From positions 4,546,230 to 4,610,229 of the forward strand of contig CM017573.1 of the NCBI GenBank assembly GCA_007844125.1: a stretch of 64,000 nt of DNA, written 5' to 3'. The notes under the pieces were generated by a model that worked only from the letters and a program-made list of their open reading frames with translations, ran no database searches and was not told the origin of the DNA. Positions 49,601-62,199 of the stretch are shown here, piece after piece (the stretch's first letter is position 1; every line of letters begins with the position of its first letter). The translations under genes were made by a program, and so were the position numbers. The DNA is from Sinonovacula constricta (Eukaryota > Mollusca > Bivalvia > Cardiida > Solecurtidae).

Positions 49601-51089
49601 GGGGGCTAAGATTGGAGGGCGGGAAGGAGACGGGTTGCATGCTCCTTAGACAGAACAACAACAACAACAGTTTATAAAATGTCGGAGATGCGTTCTGAAA
49701 TGTATGTGGACAAAAGGTTAATAGTTTTTAATTGTTTTAATAAACTGACTCTGAAAGTCTGAAAACTGAGTCTGAAAGTCTATCAAATTTGATTGAACAA
49801 ATAATCTGCTACTTTTATATTACTGCATTAATGAAACTTTTATCCCATGTTGTTTTCAGTTGGTTTAAGAAAGGTTTCGCGAAAACCACTCGGCAATTTT
49901 GTATAAACCTAAGACGCATCCATATGGGATCTATTATCTGTAATTTACTGCATCCACGGCATAATTTCAGAACTGGGTTATTTTTTCTAAACGTCCACTT
50001 GTGCCTTAATGTAAGGTCACACTGTTTCCGCCTGCAGTAGAAAATGAAGAATCTTTAAAGATCATCGTTCTCTTCACATAAATAAACAGTAAGTTATTTC
50101 AAAATCACAAAAAAATAATAATGCCAAAGCAGTTTGAAGTTGATTTGAACTCAACAAAACAAAGTGTAAATGACACAATCATAGAAAATCAAGACATTTC
50201 CCCCTATTTGTTTTCTCTTGGTAATGACCTGGTCTAGCGTAAAGCACAGGGACACAGTCAGTTAAAATATTTGATATTTGCTTGATTGATGTATATATTA
50301 AATTAAGAAACATGTTACGGATAAATTTGGTATATATGTGTATATGTGGTGAACGTCGGTTTCACCTTTTCCTATATTGATCCTCAAAATAAGAGAAATA
50401 TAGTAAAACATTAAGACAAAACTACCTTTTATATGGTGAAAACAAACGGACACTGTGCATTTTGGTTATCCATTATCTTTGTTATTCTAAGTTTTTTTAA
50501 TCATCGAAATTCTTAGGCACCCAAACTATAGTAGAAATCGGTAAACGGATGTTTGTCCCCCTGTATGTGCACCCCGAATGTTTGCCACCATATTAAAAAA
50601 TAAAGACCGGAAGGACGGTTGCCCCAAATATAAATTTAAGGCTGGACATCCTCCTCCCCCCCCCCCCCCCCCACACACACACACCACTCCACTCCTTTAG
50701 AATATCTCATTATACCGCGAAGGTAAATCGTCAATAACGTTGCATATTAAAAGGTAGTAAAAAGGTATGGGAATAACCTAAAAGATGATTTAAAGAAAAA
50801 CGTTGACAATCTTATGAATCTGAGGATGAATTACCATATGTATATTTAACACAGAAATGGAACACAAACAGGTAGGTTAGCTATATTGACAGCCCACCCA
50901 AACCCCCACCCCACACCCCAATATGTCATAAAAAGGGGTAGAAGCTGTGTAAATTTGCAAAAGGATTTTCATCTTTAATCCTGGACAGGGACAGGAGATT
51001 CTATATATGAAGAAAAAGAAGAAAATAGTTCAGTGCTAGTTAAACCTTACAAGTATTCATAATCTTGGACAAAAGTGCAGCTAGTTTTA
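49601..51089. other. Intergenic DNA with C-run and CA microsatellite
   Basis: A poly-C then ACACAC run lies at about 50648-50683. A short (AAC)n run is near 49649. No gene recognised; the 83-codon ORF at 49789-50040 has no family features. Confidence 0.45.
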
Positions 51090-51490
51090 AGAATTTCCGG
51101 ACGGGCGATGAGAGTTAATAACTCAAAGGAGTATTTCGGTTGACAAATGGGAGTTTTTCCAAAAGGGAAGCTTGCTCTGCTTTGAAAAATGGACATACTA
51201 GAACATAGTGAGACTTTGTGCCGACGGCTTTAGTCTGGCAGAGATTACAAACTCGGTCTTCGAAAGGGATGCCTGTGTAATGGCCAGTCTCAACAGGTAA
51301 GGGGTGATTCGCCCTTCTGTATCTAAATAATATGATTGATTCGTTTTTTTTTTTTTAAAAATGTGCAAATAATTTTCATAGTTATGCTCGCTTTTTAAGC
51401 TTAGGTAGGTACGCCCTTTGTTAAACGACTTAACTCAGAATGCCAAGTCTGCTTAAATTGGTCAGTAGGTATCTGTTTAACGTGTTTGTT
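51090..51490 (-). pseudogene. LINE C-terminal remnant
   Basis: On the minus strand the frame pieces read VKQIPTDQFKQTW, then NHPLPVETGHYTGIPFEDR, CNLCQTK and HYVLVCPFFK. This is the C-terminal region with CxxC...HxxxxC knuckle typical of several non-LTR retrotransposons. An A-rich run and frameshifts interrupt it. Confidence 0.7.
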
Positions 51491-52944
51491 GTGGGGTGTG
51501 GTGTGGGGCAAACGTCTAGGGGCAATTATCTAAAGGGGCAAATGTCCGCGAATCTTGAAATCGTGAAATATTCGGCGTACTCCTGACTACGCACTTTATG
51601 GCAATACACAGTGTACATGCTGTATCAACGCTTGTTTAGTACAAAAATCCAAATGATGATTAATATATTTTTATTGCTGATGTGCTAGATACAACACCAA
51701 CATAATGACTGCTTTCTCAGAATTCTCAATACAGCGTATACTTTGTTTTATGTAAACCTACAAAGGTTCCCTGGTTTCCGTCAGCAGCGTTTAGTTCTCG
51801 TAATCTTTCTTGTTGAACATACCAATACCAGTGGCAAAGTGTTAAATATCACACACACTAAACAATGTCTCCCGCCTACACTCTTAATTGAGCAACTTTT
51901 GGCCAGTGTCCTGTTAGCGGGAAGTGTGAATTACTGGTTCTGTGACAGATCCCGGATAGCGAGGGATCCAATTTGCGTTCAGAGACAAAAATATTCAACA
52001 GGTCTTGAAGATAAACTGTCTTAGCGGTGTGACTATGACTGTAGCCGGAGATGGACACTGTTGCCAGAGGCCTAACCAAATTGAACGCGGGTTTTAAAGG
52101 TTTTGGAAAAGAACATGCACCTCTCAGACAGCTTTGGAAACATATTTCACGTACAGAGCATCATCTGGAGGATCATTATCAATGGTGTTGTCATATCCAC
52201 TAAACCTTTCATAAATAGACTTACCTTAGTAATAATTTACCTCTTTACTGCTGTGCTACTGTCCATTTACATACGAATCACATTAGATATGACAAGCCTA
52301 TCTATAATTGGATTGATTAGTTTTTGTTCCGTGTGATGTTAATAAGAACGGAAATAATTATTATAAGGAAATTGGCTAAATCGTAACATCAATTAACACC
52401 ATTCTTCAATGTGTAACCTGACATAAATATATTATTTCTGAAGACTTTTATAAAAAACAAACAATAATTTTATAACAATAATTGTAATAATAACTTTAAC
52501 CGTATTATAATCCTGTCAGTAAATCATTTTGATTCTTGTTATACTAATAGAATATATTATGTACTGCTTAATATATTGCTTTCCATTTAAAACTTCGTTA
52601 ATAAAGTCAAGCTTGTTTGTGCCATTTATTTATAGTCTACACCCAGAGACAAGTAGGTAGAAACGAATAGTTTCTCTAATCTTGACACTAAACTTATTGT
52701 ATATGTTTAAATTTGTGTTGATATTAAGTATTCACTCACTAGAGACATATTTTTCTTCCATAAAATGTGTAACCACAATAAATTCTACGTTGATTTATTT
52801 ATGACAAATAATATTTTATCATATCATAAGTAATTACTTCAAGCTGGAGACAAAGTGTTAAAATATAGTTCCCAAGTCTGTCTACCCAAGTGTGAACAAC
52901 ATTTTCAGAGTAACAATTCTGACCAGGTGGTGTCTCTAATAGCA
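51491..52944. other. Intergenic DNA, nothing recognised
   Basis: The 93-codon ORF at 51743-52024 matches nothing I know and has no supporting splice or promoter context. Confidence 0.4.
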
Positions 52945-53829
52945 GAATAGAATAGAACAGAACAGAACTTTATTGACTTAAACTACAATAGTTTTTCGTC
53001 AACAAACATGGTAAAACAATGTGAATACAATGTGAAATAACGTGAGAAATACAAATTTCATAAACGCTTAATCACAAACAGTAATAACATTATTGCAACA
53101 GACATAATTTTTTAATATTTATATTTTATTTATTTTCTTTTATTATGTGTCATCCTTACGTGCTCTTATAAAGAATCAATTTTTACTTGTACAAGAATTG
53201 ATGAATAACTGGAGACTGAACTAGTATTAGACCTCCTTTTGTCGTATTACAACGTGGACTTTTTAATAAAACAAAACGATTTATGCGTCCACATAGAAAA
53301 GAATACAATCATAAAACCATGTATGGTACAGCTATCTAGTCATATGTATCATTTATATGATAGTTATTATTGAAGTAACAAAAATACACACGAATAACTA
53401 CTCAATATTAATTAACAAGGTCGTATTTTGTAATGCCAAAATATACATGCATTATTGTTTTGAACATGCCAACATGCATTATTGTTTTGAACATGCCAAC
53501 GTATCTTCGTTTTAGTAAATAATCAAAACACTTAAAGTGTTGACAAGTTGTTAAACTCTAACATATGTAGGAGTATAAATACATAAACAAAAATATTTGT
53601 AATGCCGGAGTAGGAATAAGTATCCTTATGGGCAAGGACCTTTTTATGACAATATTTACTTTTTGTCAAATTATGGCTGATTATGTTGTGTATTAATCAG
53701 TGCTTTCCGACGCAGGAAAGATTCATTGATGCATTTGCATAAATCAATTAGTTTACCCTTGCATGCTCGCTTGCATTAACTCTGCAAACTTATACTACGC
53801 TAGGTCTTTTATGATAGTAATGAGAAACA

Positions 53830-54306
53830 CTATTTTGTACGAATATCGTTATATGTAGGACACACAAGTAAAACATGGTATTCGTCCTCAATATCTCTAG
53901 AGTTACAGAAAGTGCACAGACGTAAAGCTCTCACTTCTCTACTGTTTTGATATCTACCTGTTACAATCCGGAGGTTATGGGAGGACATTCTAAACTTCGA
54001 AAGAATATTCTTGTACATTTTTGGCAGGGTATTTAAACAAATCTTAATTCCGAAGCTATTCTTATAACTTCTATACAAACTTAAAGAACTACAGTTACTC
54101 AGATAACTGATCCACTGCTGTCTAAATACGTCGATAACTCTTACTTTAAATTTTAAGTGAAATGATTTTAAATTGCCGGCATTTTGATTCTGCCATACAT
54201 ATAAAACCACAAAATTGTCTAGTAGGGTCTTTACACTGGTAACCCAATTGCTTATACCATTATTACAATCGTTTACTAAGCTTCGATATACCATTCGTAG
54301 AAGCAC
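53830..54306 (-). pseudogene. LINE C-terminal domain with CxxC..HxxxxC knuckle
   Basis: Encodes RVIDVFRQQWISYLSN, a FRMSSHNLRIVTGRYQN segment, and LCTFCNSRDIEDEYHVLLVC. This is the conserved C-terminal end of the element; the open frame is 158 codons long. Related to the remnant at 51.1-51.5 kb. Confidence 0.8.
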
Positions 54307-54315
54307 GTTATCTGT

Positions 54316-54627
54316 TTGTTTATTGGGTTTATCGTCCCACCGACAGTATTTCAGTTATCTGGAGACGGTGTCCACTTGAAGCAGATATAGTGCTTCCTTC
54401 ACTGTGTATAGCATGCCGTAAACACCTGGCATGGTACCACACCCAGTCACATTATCCTGACACCGGGCCAACCTGTCGTGGAACTACCCTTATATTTGCT
54501 TGAGCGTTAGCAAGGGAGCTATACCACTACCATTTTTAACGACTTTGGTATGTCGCGGCCCGGGATCAAACCCGGGGCCTCCCGTACCTGGAGCCGACGC
54601 TCTACCGATTGCGCTACCAGGTCCGGT
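54316..54627 (-). mobile_element. tRNA-derived SINE with perfect 12-bp target duplication
   Basis: CACGTTATCTGT occurs at 54304-54315 and 54628-54639. Read on the minus strand, the head has an A-box-like GGTAGCGCAATCGGTAGAGC and a B-box-like GGTTTGATCCC. The tail, near 54316-54335, reads ATAAACCCAATAAACAA. It is inserted in the LINE between its thumb and C-terminal domain. Confidence 0.9.
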
Positions 54628-55199
54628 CACGTTATCTGTCGTTAGTAACTTGGTCCAATATTTTATAATACGTACATATCTTGAAACATATAGTGGATAT
54701 CGACCAAGTTCACCGTAGACACATACATTAGGTGTCGATGCTTTTGTAAGAATACGTTTACAAAATTTCAAATGTATTGCCTCTACACCTTTCGATTTAC
54801 CAAATCCCCAGACTTCACTTGCATAACTAAGGGTGGAACCAACAAAAGCGTCAAATAATTGACATAAAACTTTAGAAGAAAATGGATAGTTACGAAGTTT
54901 GTATAAAAGGACATTTAGTGCCCTACTACCTTTGCCAATGAGGGTTGTTTAATTTAGCATAAACGAACCTGTATAATTGAAAACAGTGCCCAGATAATTA
55001 AAATCATTTACAACTTCTAGGTCAGTACCATCGTATTTCCATGTTTCTCCCTGCCTGATGCCACCACGTCGCCTAAATACTACAACCTTGGTTTTGCTAG
55101 TATTAACCTGCAGCTGCCACCTATTACAGTACGAATATAATATGTTTAAACGAGTTTGTAAGTCTTCTGGTGTATCTGCTAATTAAAATACACATATCA

Positions 55200-56362
55200 T
55201 CCGCAAATAATAGGATAGTTAGGGGTATGTCCTCCAATATTAAGTCGCTTGAACTCCCCTTCTTTCAATAATTGTTCAAGATCGTTAATGAATAATGAAA
55301 AAAGAATAGGCGATATAACTTTCGCCCTGCTTTAGACCTACCGTACATTCGAAAAACTCAGAGTATGTGGATTGCCCTCTTACACAACATCTTACTTGTT
55401 GATATATGTCGTGAATTATGGTTAACATTTTGGAATCAATTCCTAACTTGAATAACTTATTCCACAAACCAATTAGATATACACTGTCAAAAGCCTTTTT
55501 TGAGGTCTACAAATGCGCAATACAGCCAATTTCCTCTAATTTGGACTTTATTTATCACAGAAATAAGAACAAAAATAGCATCAACAGTTGACCTGCCTTT
55601 TCTGAAACCAAACTGAGAGTCCCCTAGAACACTGTGTTTTTCCACCCAAGTATTTAACCGTTTATTAATGACAGATGTAAACAATTTAGAAAAACAGCTT
55701 ACTAAAGTGACGCCGCGATAATTATTGACGTCATTTACGTCATTTTTCTTGTGTATAGGAATAATAATATCTTCAGACCACTTATTCGGAAAATTTCCAG
55801 ATTCAAATATAGCATTGAAGATATCAACAACATGTGACGCCAAAATATCAAACGACTCAATAAAATATTCATTTAAACGGTCATCACCAGCACACGCTTT
55901 GTCTCGCTTTAGTGCCTCAATAGCTGATTGTACTTCTGACAAGGAAATTCGTGAGTTGAGTTCCTGTATGTCATAAACAATCGATTTAAAATCATGCTCA
56001 GCACAAAAAAAATCTGTTTCCTCATCAAATCCTTCACACAGCACAGCCATAACATCTACAATGGACGGAGTATGAATGGGTGTGGCATTTGAAAGACCAA
56101 CTGGGGTCCCGGGGGTATTATTATTAACCGATGCACTAGATTCTTCATTTTCAGTACTTTCAAACACTGACGTATCACTCGCAGACACTATACCGCCACC
56201 TAAGACTGAGTTAGCTTCATGAATCGCGTTAACAATAGACCCCATACTGCACTCACGGGCGGTTCCATAATCAACACTTGTGTTGCGCGCGCTTTTTACA
56301 AGCGCACTTGTACTTGTACTATCACTGCTGTTTTGGCGCTTATTATGCTTGACTCTGCCCAT
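55200..56362 (-). pseudogene. LINE reverse transcriptase fused to an ORF1-like N-terminus
   Basis: From ATG at 56362 the first ~100 residues (MGRVKHNKRQNSSDSTSTSA, Ser/Thr/Asn-rich) look like an ORF1 or linker region. Then in the same frame come SLSEVQSAIEALKRDKACAG, YRGVTLVSCFSKLF, FGFRKGRSTVDAIFVL and, after a frameshift in an A-run, FDSV and GLKQGE. The FADD active site is at 55206-55217. No apurinic endonuclease domain precedes the RT, unlike complete elements. The track's earlier start at 56383 is GTG; ATG at 56362 is preferred. Confidence 0.75.
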
Positions 56363-56539
56363 TTTGATTAAGAATCCGTACACAATAAACGCTGCACTTT
56401 ATATGGATCACACATTCTTGGAGAATCAAACACTATTCAGTCAAAAATCCAGCAAAATAATTTCAATCCGGACAAGAGAAAAAACACGTCCGCCATATTG
56501 GTCACATGATCACATATAATCACAATAGCGGGAATTATA

Positions 56540-57635
56540 AATAAGGCATGAATCTGATGAGTGTTTTCAAAATAAATATCTCAGGTTGTGAGGTGGTCCT
56601 CTTTCCGGGGTTCAAAGACAGAATGCAGAGGCAGTTTCAGATAGGGCAAGGATCTCCAGTAGGTGTGACAGGGACAGCAGAGACTGTGTCGTTACTTGCG
56701 ACATATTGACGACACTGCCGATCCTCCTAAAATCCGTGAACCTTTTTCTTGTTCGACCACGCCAGCTGGTTCTGTCATATAGGCAAACCTCTGGACTCTT
56801 ATGGGTTACATAGAAGTTTGAGGTTGTGCTTCAGCTATAGTCTTTGAATCACGTTTTTAGGCAACGTTTGTACCTGAATCCAGTCGTCAGCTGTTTTGTC
56901 GATGACATGGCCGGAACCCAGTTAAGTTTTCAGGATCCTTGATTCGATGTTTGTGATTCAAGCTCTTCTTTATTGTATATTCTGTTCTTTCAACGGTTCT
57001 TTATGATACACCAAACTAAGCGATGGTGGAATAGTTCTGGTTGTTTGTGTGTTAACGCCATTTAATCCAGGTTTTAGAGCCTTACAGGAGAAAGGCGAGG
57101 ACCACAACGCTATTAAATTTAAGCTTGGTGTAGATTTGGATGATGGTCTGTTTCAGAAATTTAATGCGGAGGGACAACACGGGATAGGCTTATTCTGGAT
57201 TTTATTTCCTTGTCTAGTCAGCATTAATTTTGGCACTCAGGCGCCGGAGATCAAACAAGGAACCATTTAGACTATACTCGCTGTATATTTCCGGATCCAG
57301 ACTTCTAACGACAATTACCATCACGTGGGCGAAGAAAAGATTGGAGAGCACAGAAGGTAGAACACAGCCTTGTTTCACGTCATTTGAAAATCAGAACTGT
57401 TCGTACTTCCGCTGTTCGTACTGTCCGATTGCCCTTCTCCTGTTATCATGAATTAGCTGGATTAGCTTTGTTGAGCGTATCTAGAAAAAAACTAATTTCC
57501 TCAAGAGGAATCAAATAGTATCTTTGGTGACTGTGTCATAGGCTTTAGTCTGGCCAATAAGCACCCTGGATAGTTAAATATTCTTTTCCTGCATCAGTCT
57601 TATATTGAAAATCTTGTCAATAGTGCTCGGTTGCT
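56540..57635 (-). pseudogene. Older LINE remnant: reverse transcriptase to C-terminus
   Basis: Minus-strand fragments in order: STIDKIFNIRLMQEKN, QTKAYDTVTKDTI, VKQGCVLPSVLSNLFF, NGSLFDLRRLSAKI, then LKFNSVVVLAFLL-GSKTW. This is the order of a LINE RT whose C-terminus carries an LLYGxETW-type motif. Every part has stops and shifts. Its upstream part appears at 62440-62870. Confidence 0.7.
57220..57249. repeat. Left copy of a 30-bp direct repeat
   Basis: The segment starts AGCATTAATTTTGGCACTCA and ends GGCGCCGGAG. It is identical to 57816-57845 and falls within the old LINE (LRRLSAKINA region). Confidence 0.95.
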
Positions 57636-57639
57636 GCTA

Positions 57640-57845
57640 CCTGTAGCGGGGTAAGAACCCTCCAAAGGTAGCCCACCTGTTTGCCGTGGGTGGCGACCCT
57701 GTATCTCTACGACGAGGGGATCCTGGTGGTTGAGGTTTTGTTGGCTTGTCAGGATATTGACATATAAGTCGACCCTGACCAACACACTACTTTGGACGGG
57801 GGGGGGGGGGGGGGGAGCATTAATTTTGGCACTCAGGCGCCGGAG
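57640..57845. other. Unassigned block, poly-G run and right copy of the 30-bp repeat
   Basis: 57640-57790 does not continue the old LINE. It is followed by an 18-base G run (57798-57815) and then an exact copy of the 30-bp LINE segment at 57816-57845. The origin of this mosaic is unclear. Confidence 0.6.
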
Positions 57846-58144
57846 CCCGTGCTTGTAGGTGTTTCTACATCGGAATCTTCTGACGATAAAGTAGGGATAG
57901 GGTCTTTGTATTTACGTTTTCGTTCCATGAGAGTTTAATATAATAATTCAGCATCCTGGCTCACCACCCACCACGGAGCCCAACAAGGGGGCGTCTTATG
58001 GGAGTGGACCTCCCAACGCCAGTGATACCAGGATGCGATACTCTGACATAAAATATACAATAAAGCATACAAAATGCCAGATTGATCCGTTAAGGGGGTG
58101 TCGACCGGCAGCTGGGTTATAGTTAATAGGGAAAACATGAGAGA
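57846..58144 (+). other. 5' flank or 5' UTR of the I-group LINE, with hairpin
   Basis: GCATCCTGG (57951-57959) pairs with CCAGGATGC (58028-58036), enclosing smaller inverted repeats such as GGGAG/CTCCC. It could be a structured 5' UTR. Where the LINE begins is not certain. Confidence 0.45.
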
Positions 58145-58501
58145 ATGAGTTCACGGAACACGGTATATTTGAAGAAAGAAATAGAAGAAATCATAATTCC
58201 TTCAAAATACAAGGTATCGGAATCTTCTCAGACTCAAACTTCTTCCTCAATCAAAAACACTGCCCCTTCAAGTGATACTGTAAAGAATAGTGCAAAGGCA
58301 CAAAACAAGCCTGCAGCCAAGGACCAGGTCTCCTCTAAGGAGACACCTGGTCCTTCTGGGCGGAGGAAAGGACATAGTCCTCCCACTGCTCCAAACACTC
58401 GGGTGATAAACACCCATCAAAACAAATTTGAGTGTCTAATGGAGGCTCCATCGGACACCAAAAAACCACCAAGGTCACCTGTAAAAGCACCGAAAATATA
58501 G
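58145..58501 (+). CDS. I-group LINE ORF1, short C-terminal-like remnant (118 aa)
   Basis: Begins MSSRNTVYLKKEIEEIIIPS; rich in Ser, Thr, Lys and Pro, with an NKFECLMEA segment near the end that resembles the tail of gag-like ORF1 proteins in this group. No RNA-binding or CCHC knuckle region is present, so ORF1 is probably 5'-truncated. ORF2 starts 27 nt after its stop. Confidence 0.55.
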   Translation: MSSRNTVYLKKEIEEIIIPSKYKVSESSQTQTSSSIKNTAPSSDTVKNSAKAQNKPAAKDQVSSKETPGPSGRRKGHSPPTAPNTRVINTHQNKFECLMEAPSDTKKPPRSPVKAPKI

Positions 58502-58528
58502 TCTACAAGAACTAAGTTTAGCAATCCT

Positions 58529-61500
58529 ATGAATAATAGAATCATTCAGTGGAATTGTCGAGGTCTTAAGGCCAATTACAATGAAATACTCATTCTGTTA
58601 TCTACACTAAATCCTGCTGTGCTTTGTCTTCAGGAAACCTTTCTTAAAGACTCTGATAAATTCAATTTTAAGGGTAATACTTGTTATAATCATATACATA
58701 CAGCTTGCGAGAGGGCATCTGGTGGATCGACAATAATCGTCAACTCCAAATTGCCACACTCTCAAGTCGAACTTGACACGAACATACAGGCTGTTGCTAT
58801 CCGTGTAACCCTTCATAAAATTGTAACTATTTGTTCTGTTTATCTTCCACCGAATTCAAATGTATCTAAAGATGATTTAGATAATCTTATTAACCAGCTG
58901 CCTACTCCTTATATACTCGTTGGAGACTTCACTGGTCATAACCCGCTATGGGAATGTTGTGACTTCAATAATATGGGCAAGACGATAGAAAACTTTATTG
59001 CCCATAATGACATATGTCTGGCCAATAATAAAAAGCCAACATACTTGCCACCCGCAACTGGGCATTATTCATCGTTAGACTTAACATTGTGTCACCCCTC
59101 TGTGTATTTAGATTACACTTGGGATGTACACGATGACCTTTGTGGAAGTGATCACTTTCCTATAATACTTACAAACTGTACTTCGCCAATAGGCGACGAT
59201 TATCCTCGTTGGAAGATGGACAGAGCAAACTGGGACCTGTTCTCAGCACTTTGTTCTGCAGAACTTGTCCCAACTTCAGTAGAAAATGTAGATGACAAAA
59301 TTGTCGCATTTTCAAACACTTTGCACAATATTGCAGAAAGGTGTATACCTAAGACCTCGACTAAATCAAAATAAGCCTTGGTTTAATGAAGAGTGTAAAA
59401 ATCTATCCGTAAACCTAGGGCGGCATTAAAGCAATTTGATGTTCGACCTACCGATACAAATCTTAATAACCTTAAAAAAGAACTGGCTCAAAGTCGCCAG
59501 ACTATTAAACATGCCAAAATATCATCTTGGCAAAAGTATGTTTCAAAAATAAATGGCAAGACTTCCATCAAAAATGTTTGGTCTGCTATTAAAAAGATTA
59601 GCGGTAAACCATCATATTCAACTGTTAACCACCCTAAAGCAAATCGCACCGTAATAACAGATAAACAAAACATTTCGAACACACTGGCTGAAAACTTTGC
59701 CCAAAATTCCTCATCGGCTAACTACACGCCTCAATTTCAAACCTTTAAACACTCTGCCGAAAGGGAAAGGGTTAATTTTAAATCTAATAATAACGAAACT
59801 TACAATCAATCCTTTTCCTTGAAAGAGCTTAAAGATGCTCTAAATAAATCGCATGATACCGCTGCTGGTCCAGACGACATACCGTATCAATTCTTAAAAC
59901 ATTTACCAATTCGATCTCTAAACTTACTTCTGTCAATCTTTTATGAAATTTGGATATCAGGTAAAGTACCCGATTCTTGGAAAAATGCCTTCATTTTTCC
60001 ACTTCATAAACAAGGTAAAGACCAAACAGATCCTCAAAGCTATAGACCTATTGCTTTGACGAGCTGTATTTGTAAAACCTTAGAACGAATGATCAATAAT
60101 AGACTTGTCTGGTATCTTAAGTCCAACAACTTAATTTCAGAATATCAAAGTGGATTCAGACACCAACGCAGCACAGTCGATCATCTTGTTCGTTTAGAAA
60201 TGCTCATTCGTGATGCCTTCATCAAGAAGGAACACCTTGTACCTGTGTTTTTCGATCTTGAAAAGGCTTATGACACGGCTTGGAAACATGGGATTTTAAA
60301 GGACTTAGGTGACCTTGGTCTCAGGGGTCGGTTACCAATTTTCATTGACAGCTTCCTTTCTGACAGAAATTTTCAGGTCAAGATTGGGTTCACCCTGTCA
60401 TCTGTTCATAAACAGGAACAGGGTGTCCCCCAGGGTAGTATTCTATCTGTTACCCTTTTTAACATAAAAATAAATAATATTGTAAAAACCCTTCATGAAG
60501 GGGTTGACTGTTCACTTTTTGTGGACGATTTTGTATTTGTTACCGCTCTAAAAATATGAGCACAATTGAAAGACAATTACAACAATGTCTTAAAAAGTTG
60601 CAAAAATGAAGCAACACCAACGGTTTTAAATTTTCTCCAACCAAAACCAACTGTATACATTTTTGTCAGAAACGTGGTCTTCATGTTGACCCCGAATTGT
60701 TTTTAAATAACGTTCGCATTCCCGTCGTCCAGGAAACTATGTTTCTTGGAGTCATTTTTGACAGGAAACTGACTTTTCTTCCACATAGCAATTACATCAA
60801 GAAGAAATGTCTCAAGGCTCTTAACTTGCTGAAATATTTATCCCATACAGCCTGGGGAGCCGAAAGGAAAACATTGTTACTTCTGTACCGTTCCCTAATT
60901 CGGTCTAAATTAGATTACGGTAGCATAGTCTATGGTTCTGCCAGGAGGTCCTATCTCCAGATGCTGGACGTCGTTCACAACCAGGGACTTCGTCTAGCTC
61001 TAGAAGCGTTCAGAACCTCACCAGTGCAGAGCCTTTACGTTGAAGCCAATGAACCATCATTATTCTTGCGTCGCGATAAACTTTCTTTGCAGTATATAAT
61101 TAAACTAGTGTCTAACCCCGATAACCCAACGTTTAATTGTGTTTTCAACCCTAAACATGAGGAGCTTTATGATCGATCACCTAAAGCCCTCAGACCTCTT
61201 GGTTTATGGCTTAAAGATAGCATAAACACATCAGGCATAAAACCCGAAAACATTTCTGAAAACCCCACAATTGAACATCCACCATGGCAACTCCGTTCTC
61301 CTGATGTGAATTTAGAACTCTGTAAAAATAAAAAGTCGAACACAGATCCTTTGATTTTACGATCTGAATTTCTCGAACTCCTTGACAAGTACTCTGATCA
61401 CCTTCATATATATACTGATGGTTCAAAGACGGACACTCATGTTGGCTGTGCTTCCGTAAGTAATAGCCCCTGCATTAAACAAAGACTTCCTAACAACTCG

Positions 61501-62199
61501 TCTATCTTCACCGCTGAAATCCAGGCTATAAATCTAAGCCTTGATTTCATTTCAGAACATTCCGGTGACAAATATGTTATATTTTCAGACTCATTATCTG
61601 TATTGCAAAGCATAAATTCACTGAATTATTCAAATCCACATGTTCGCACTGTTCTTGTCAAACTTCAAAGTTTATACGACACTAACGAAATCTCCTTCTG
61701 TTGGCTTCCTAGTCATGTAGGCATCCGAGGAAACGAAGATGCTGACAGGGGTGCAAAATCTGCCTCAGCCCTCACTGAGACAGATCTTTGCGTCCCCCAC
61801 ACTGATTTTAAACCACTTATTTACCGACATATTTTAACCAAGGGGCAAACAAGTTGGGACAGTATTGTTTGTAACAAATTACACGTAGTTAAACCTAACG
61901 TCGGTGCCAATGTCTCTGCTTGCAGAGAAAGTCGACGAGAAGACGTAGCTCTTACCCGCTGTCGCATTGGACATACTAGATTGACTCATTCATATCTCTT
62001 GAAAAGAGAAGTTCAACCTGTATGTGTTCCTTGCCAGGAACCACTGACAGTCAACCATATTTTATTACAGTGTATCGACACAGACCACATACGGTCGAAA
62101 TATTTTAATGTCCATAACATCTACGAACTATTTAGGACAGTGTCGGATTCTAAACTTGTTTGCTTCTTGAACGAGATTGGTATTCTTAGTAAGTTATAA
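58529..62199 (+). pseudogene. I-group LINE ORF2: endonuclease, reverse transcriptase, RNase H
   Basis: Starts MNNRIIQWNCRGLKANYNE. Endonuclease signatures are LQETFL, VGDFTGHNPLW and SDHFPI (58529-59170). The RT has FDLEKAYDTAW, QGVPQGS and FVDD (60518-60529). A thumb with FLGVIFDRKLTF follows, then RNase H with YTDGSK, FTAEIQA, FSDSLS and a GNEDADRGA end (61400-61760), and a C-terminal CVPCQEPLTVNHILLQC knuckle. RT plus RNase H places it in the I group of LINEs. Damage is slight: two compensating frameshifts at about 59350 and 59405, one near 60545, and a TGA at 60607. It is recent but inactive as written. Confidence 0.88.

Larger units (their letters stand above)
52945..56362 (-). mobile_element. 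Decayed minus-strand LINE (about 3.4 kb including SINE insert)
   Basis: 3' end at the AGAATAGAATAGAACAGAAC run (about 52945-52970), which reads on the minus strand as AATAAAGTTCTG followed by a TTCTG/TTCTA tail. The C-terminal knuckle region is at 53830-54306, a SINE interrupts at 54316-54627, and reverse transcriptase lies at 55200-56040. The 5' portion begins with ATG at 56362. Frameshifts fall at the T-run 55496-55501 and near 55317. Confidence 0.8.

Noticed and set aside
51743..52079. Opposing ORFs of 93 and 67 codons
   Set aside because: No recognisable domain, repeat or splice context; consistent with chance.
54540..54627. Possible tRNA gene
   Set aside because: It is the head of a SINE bounded by a 12-bp target duplication.
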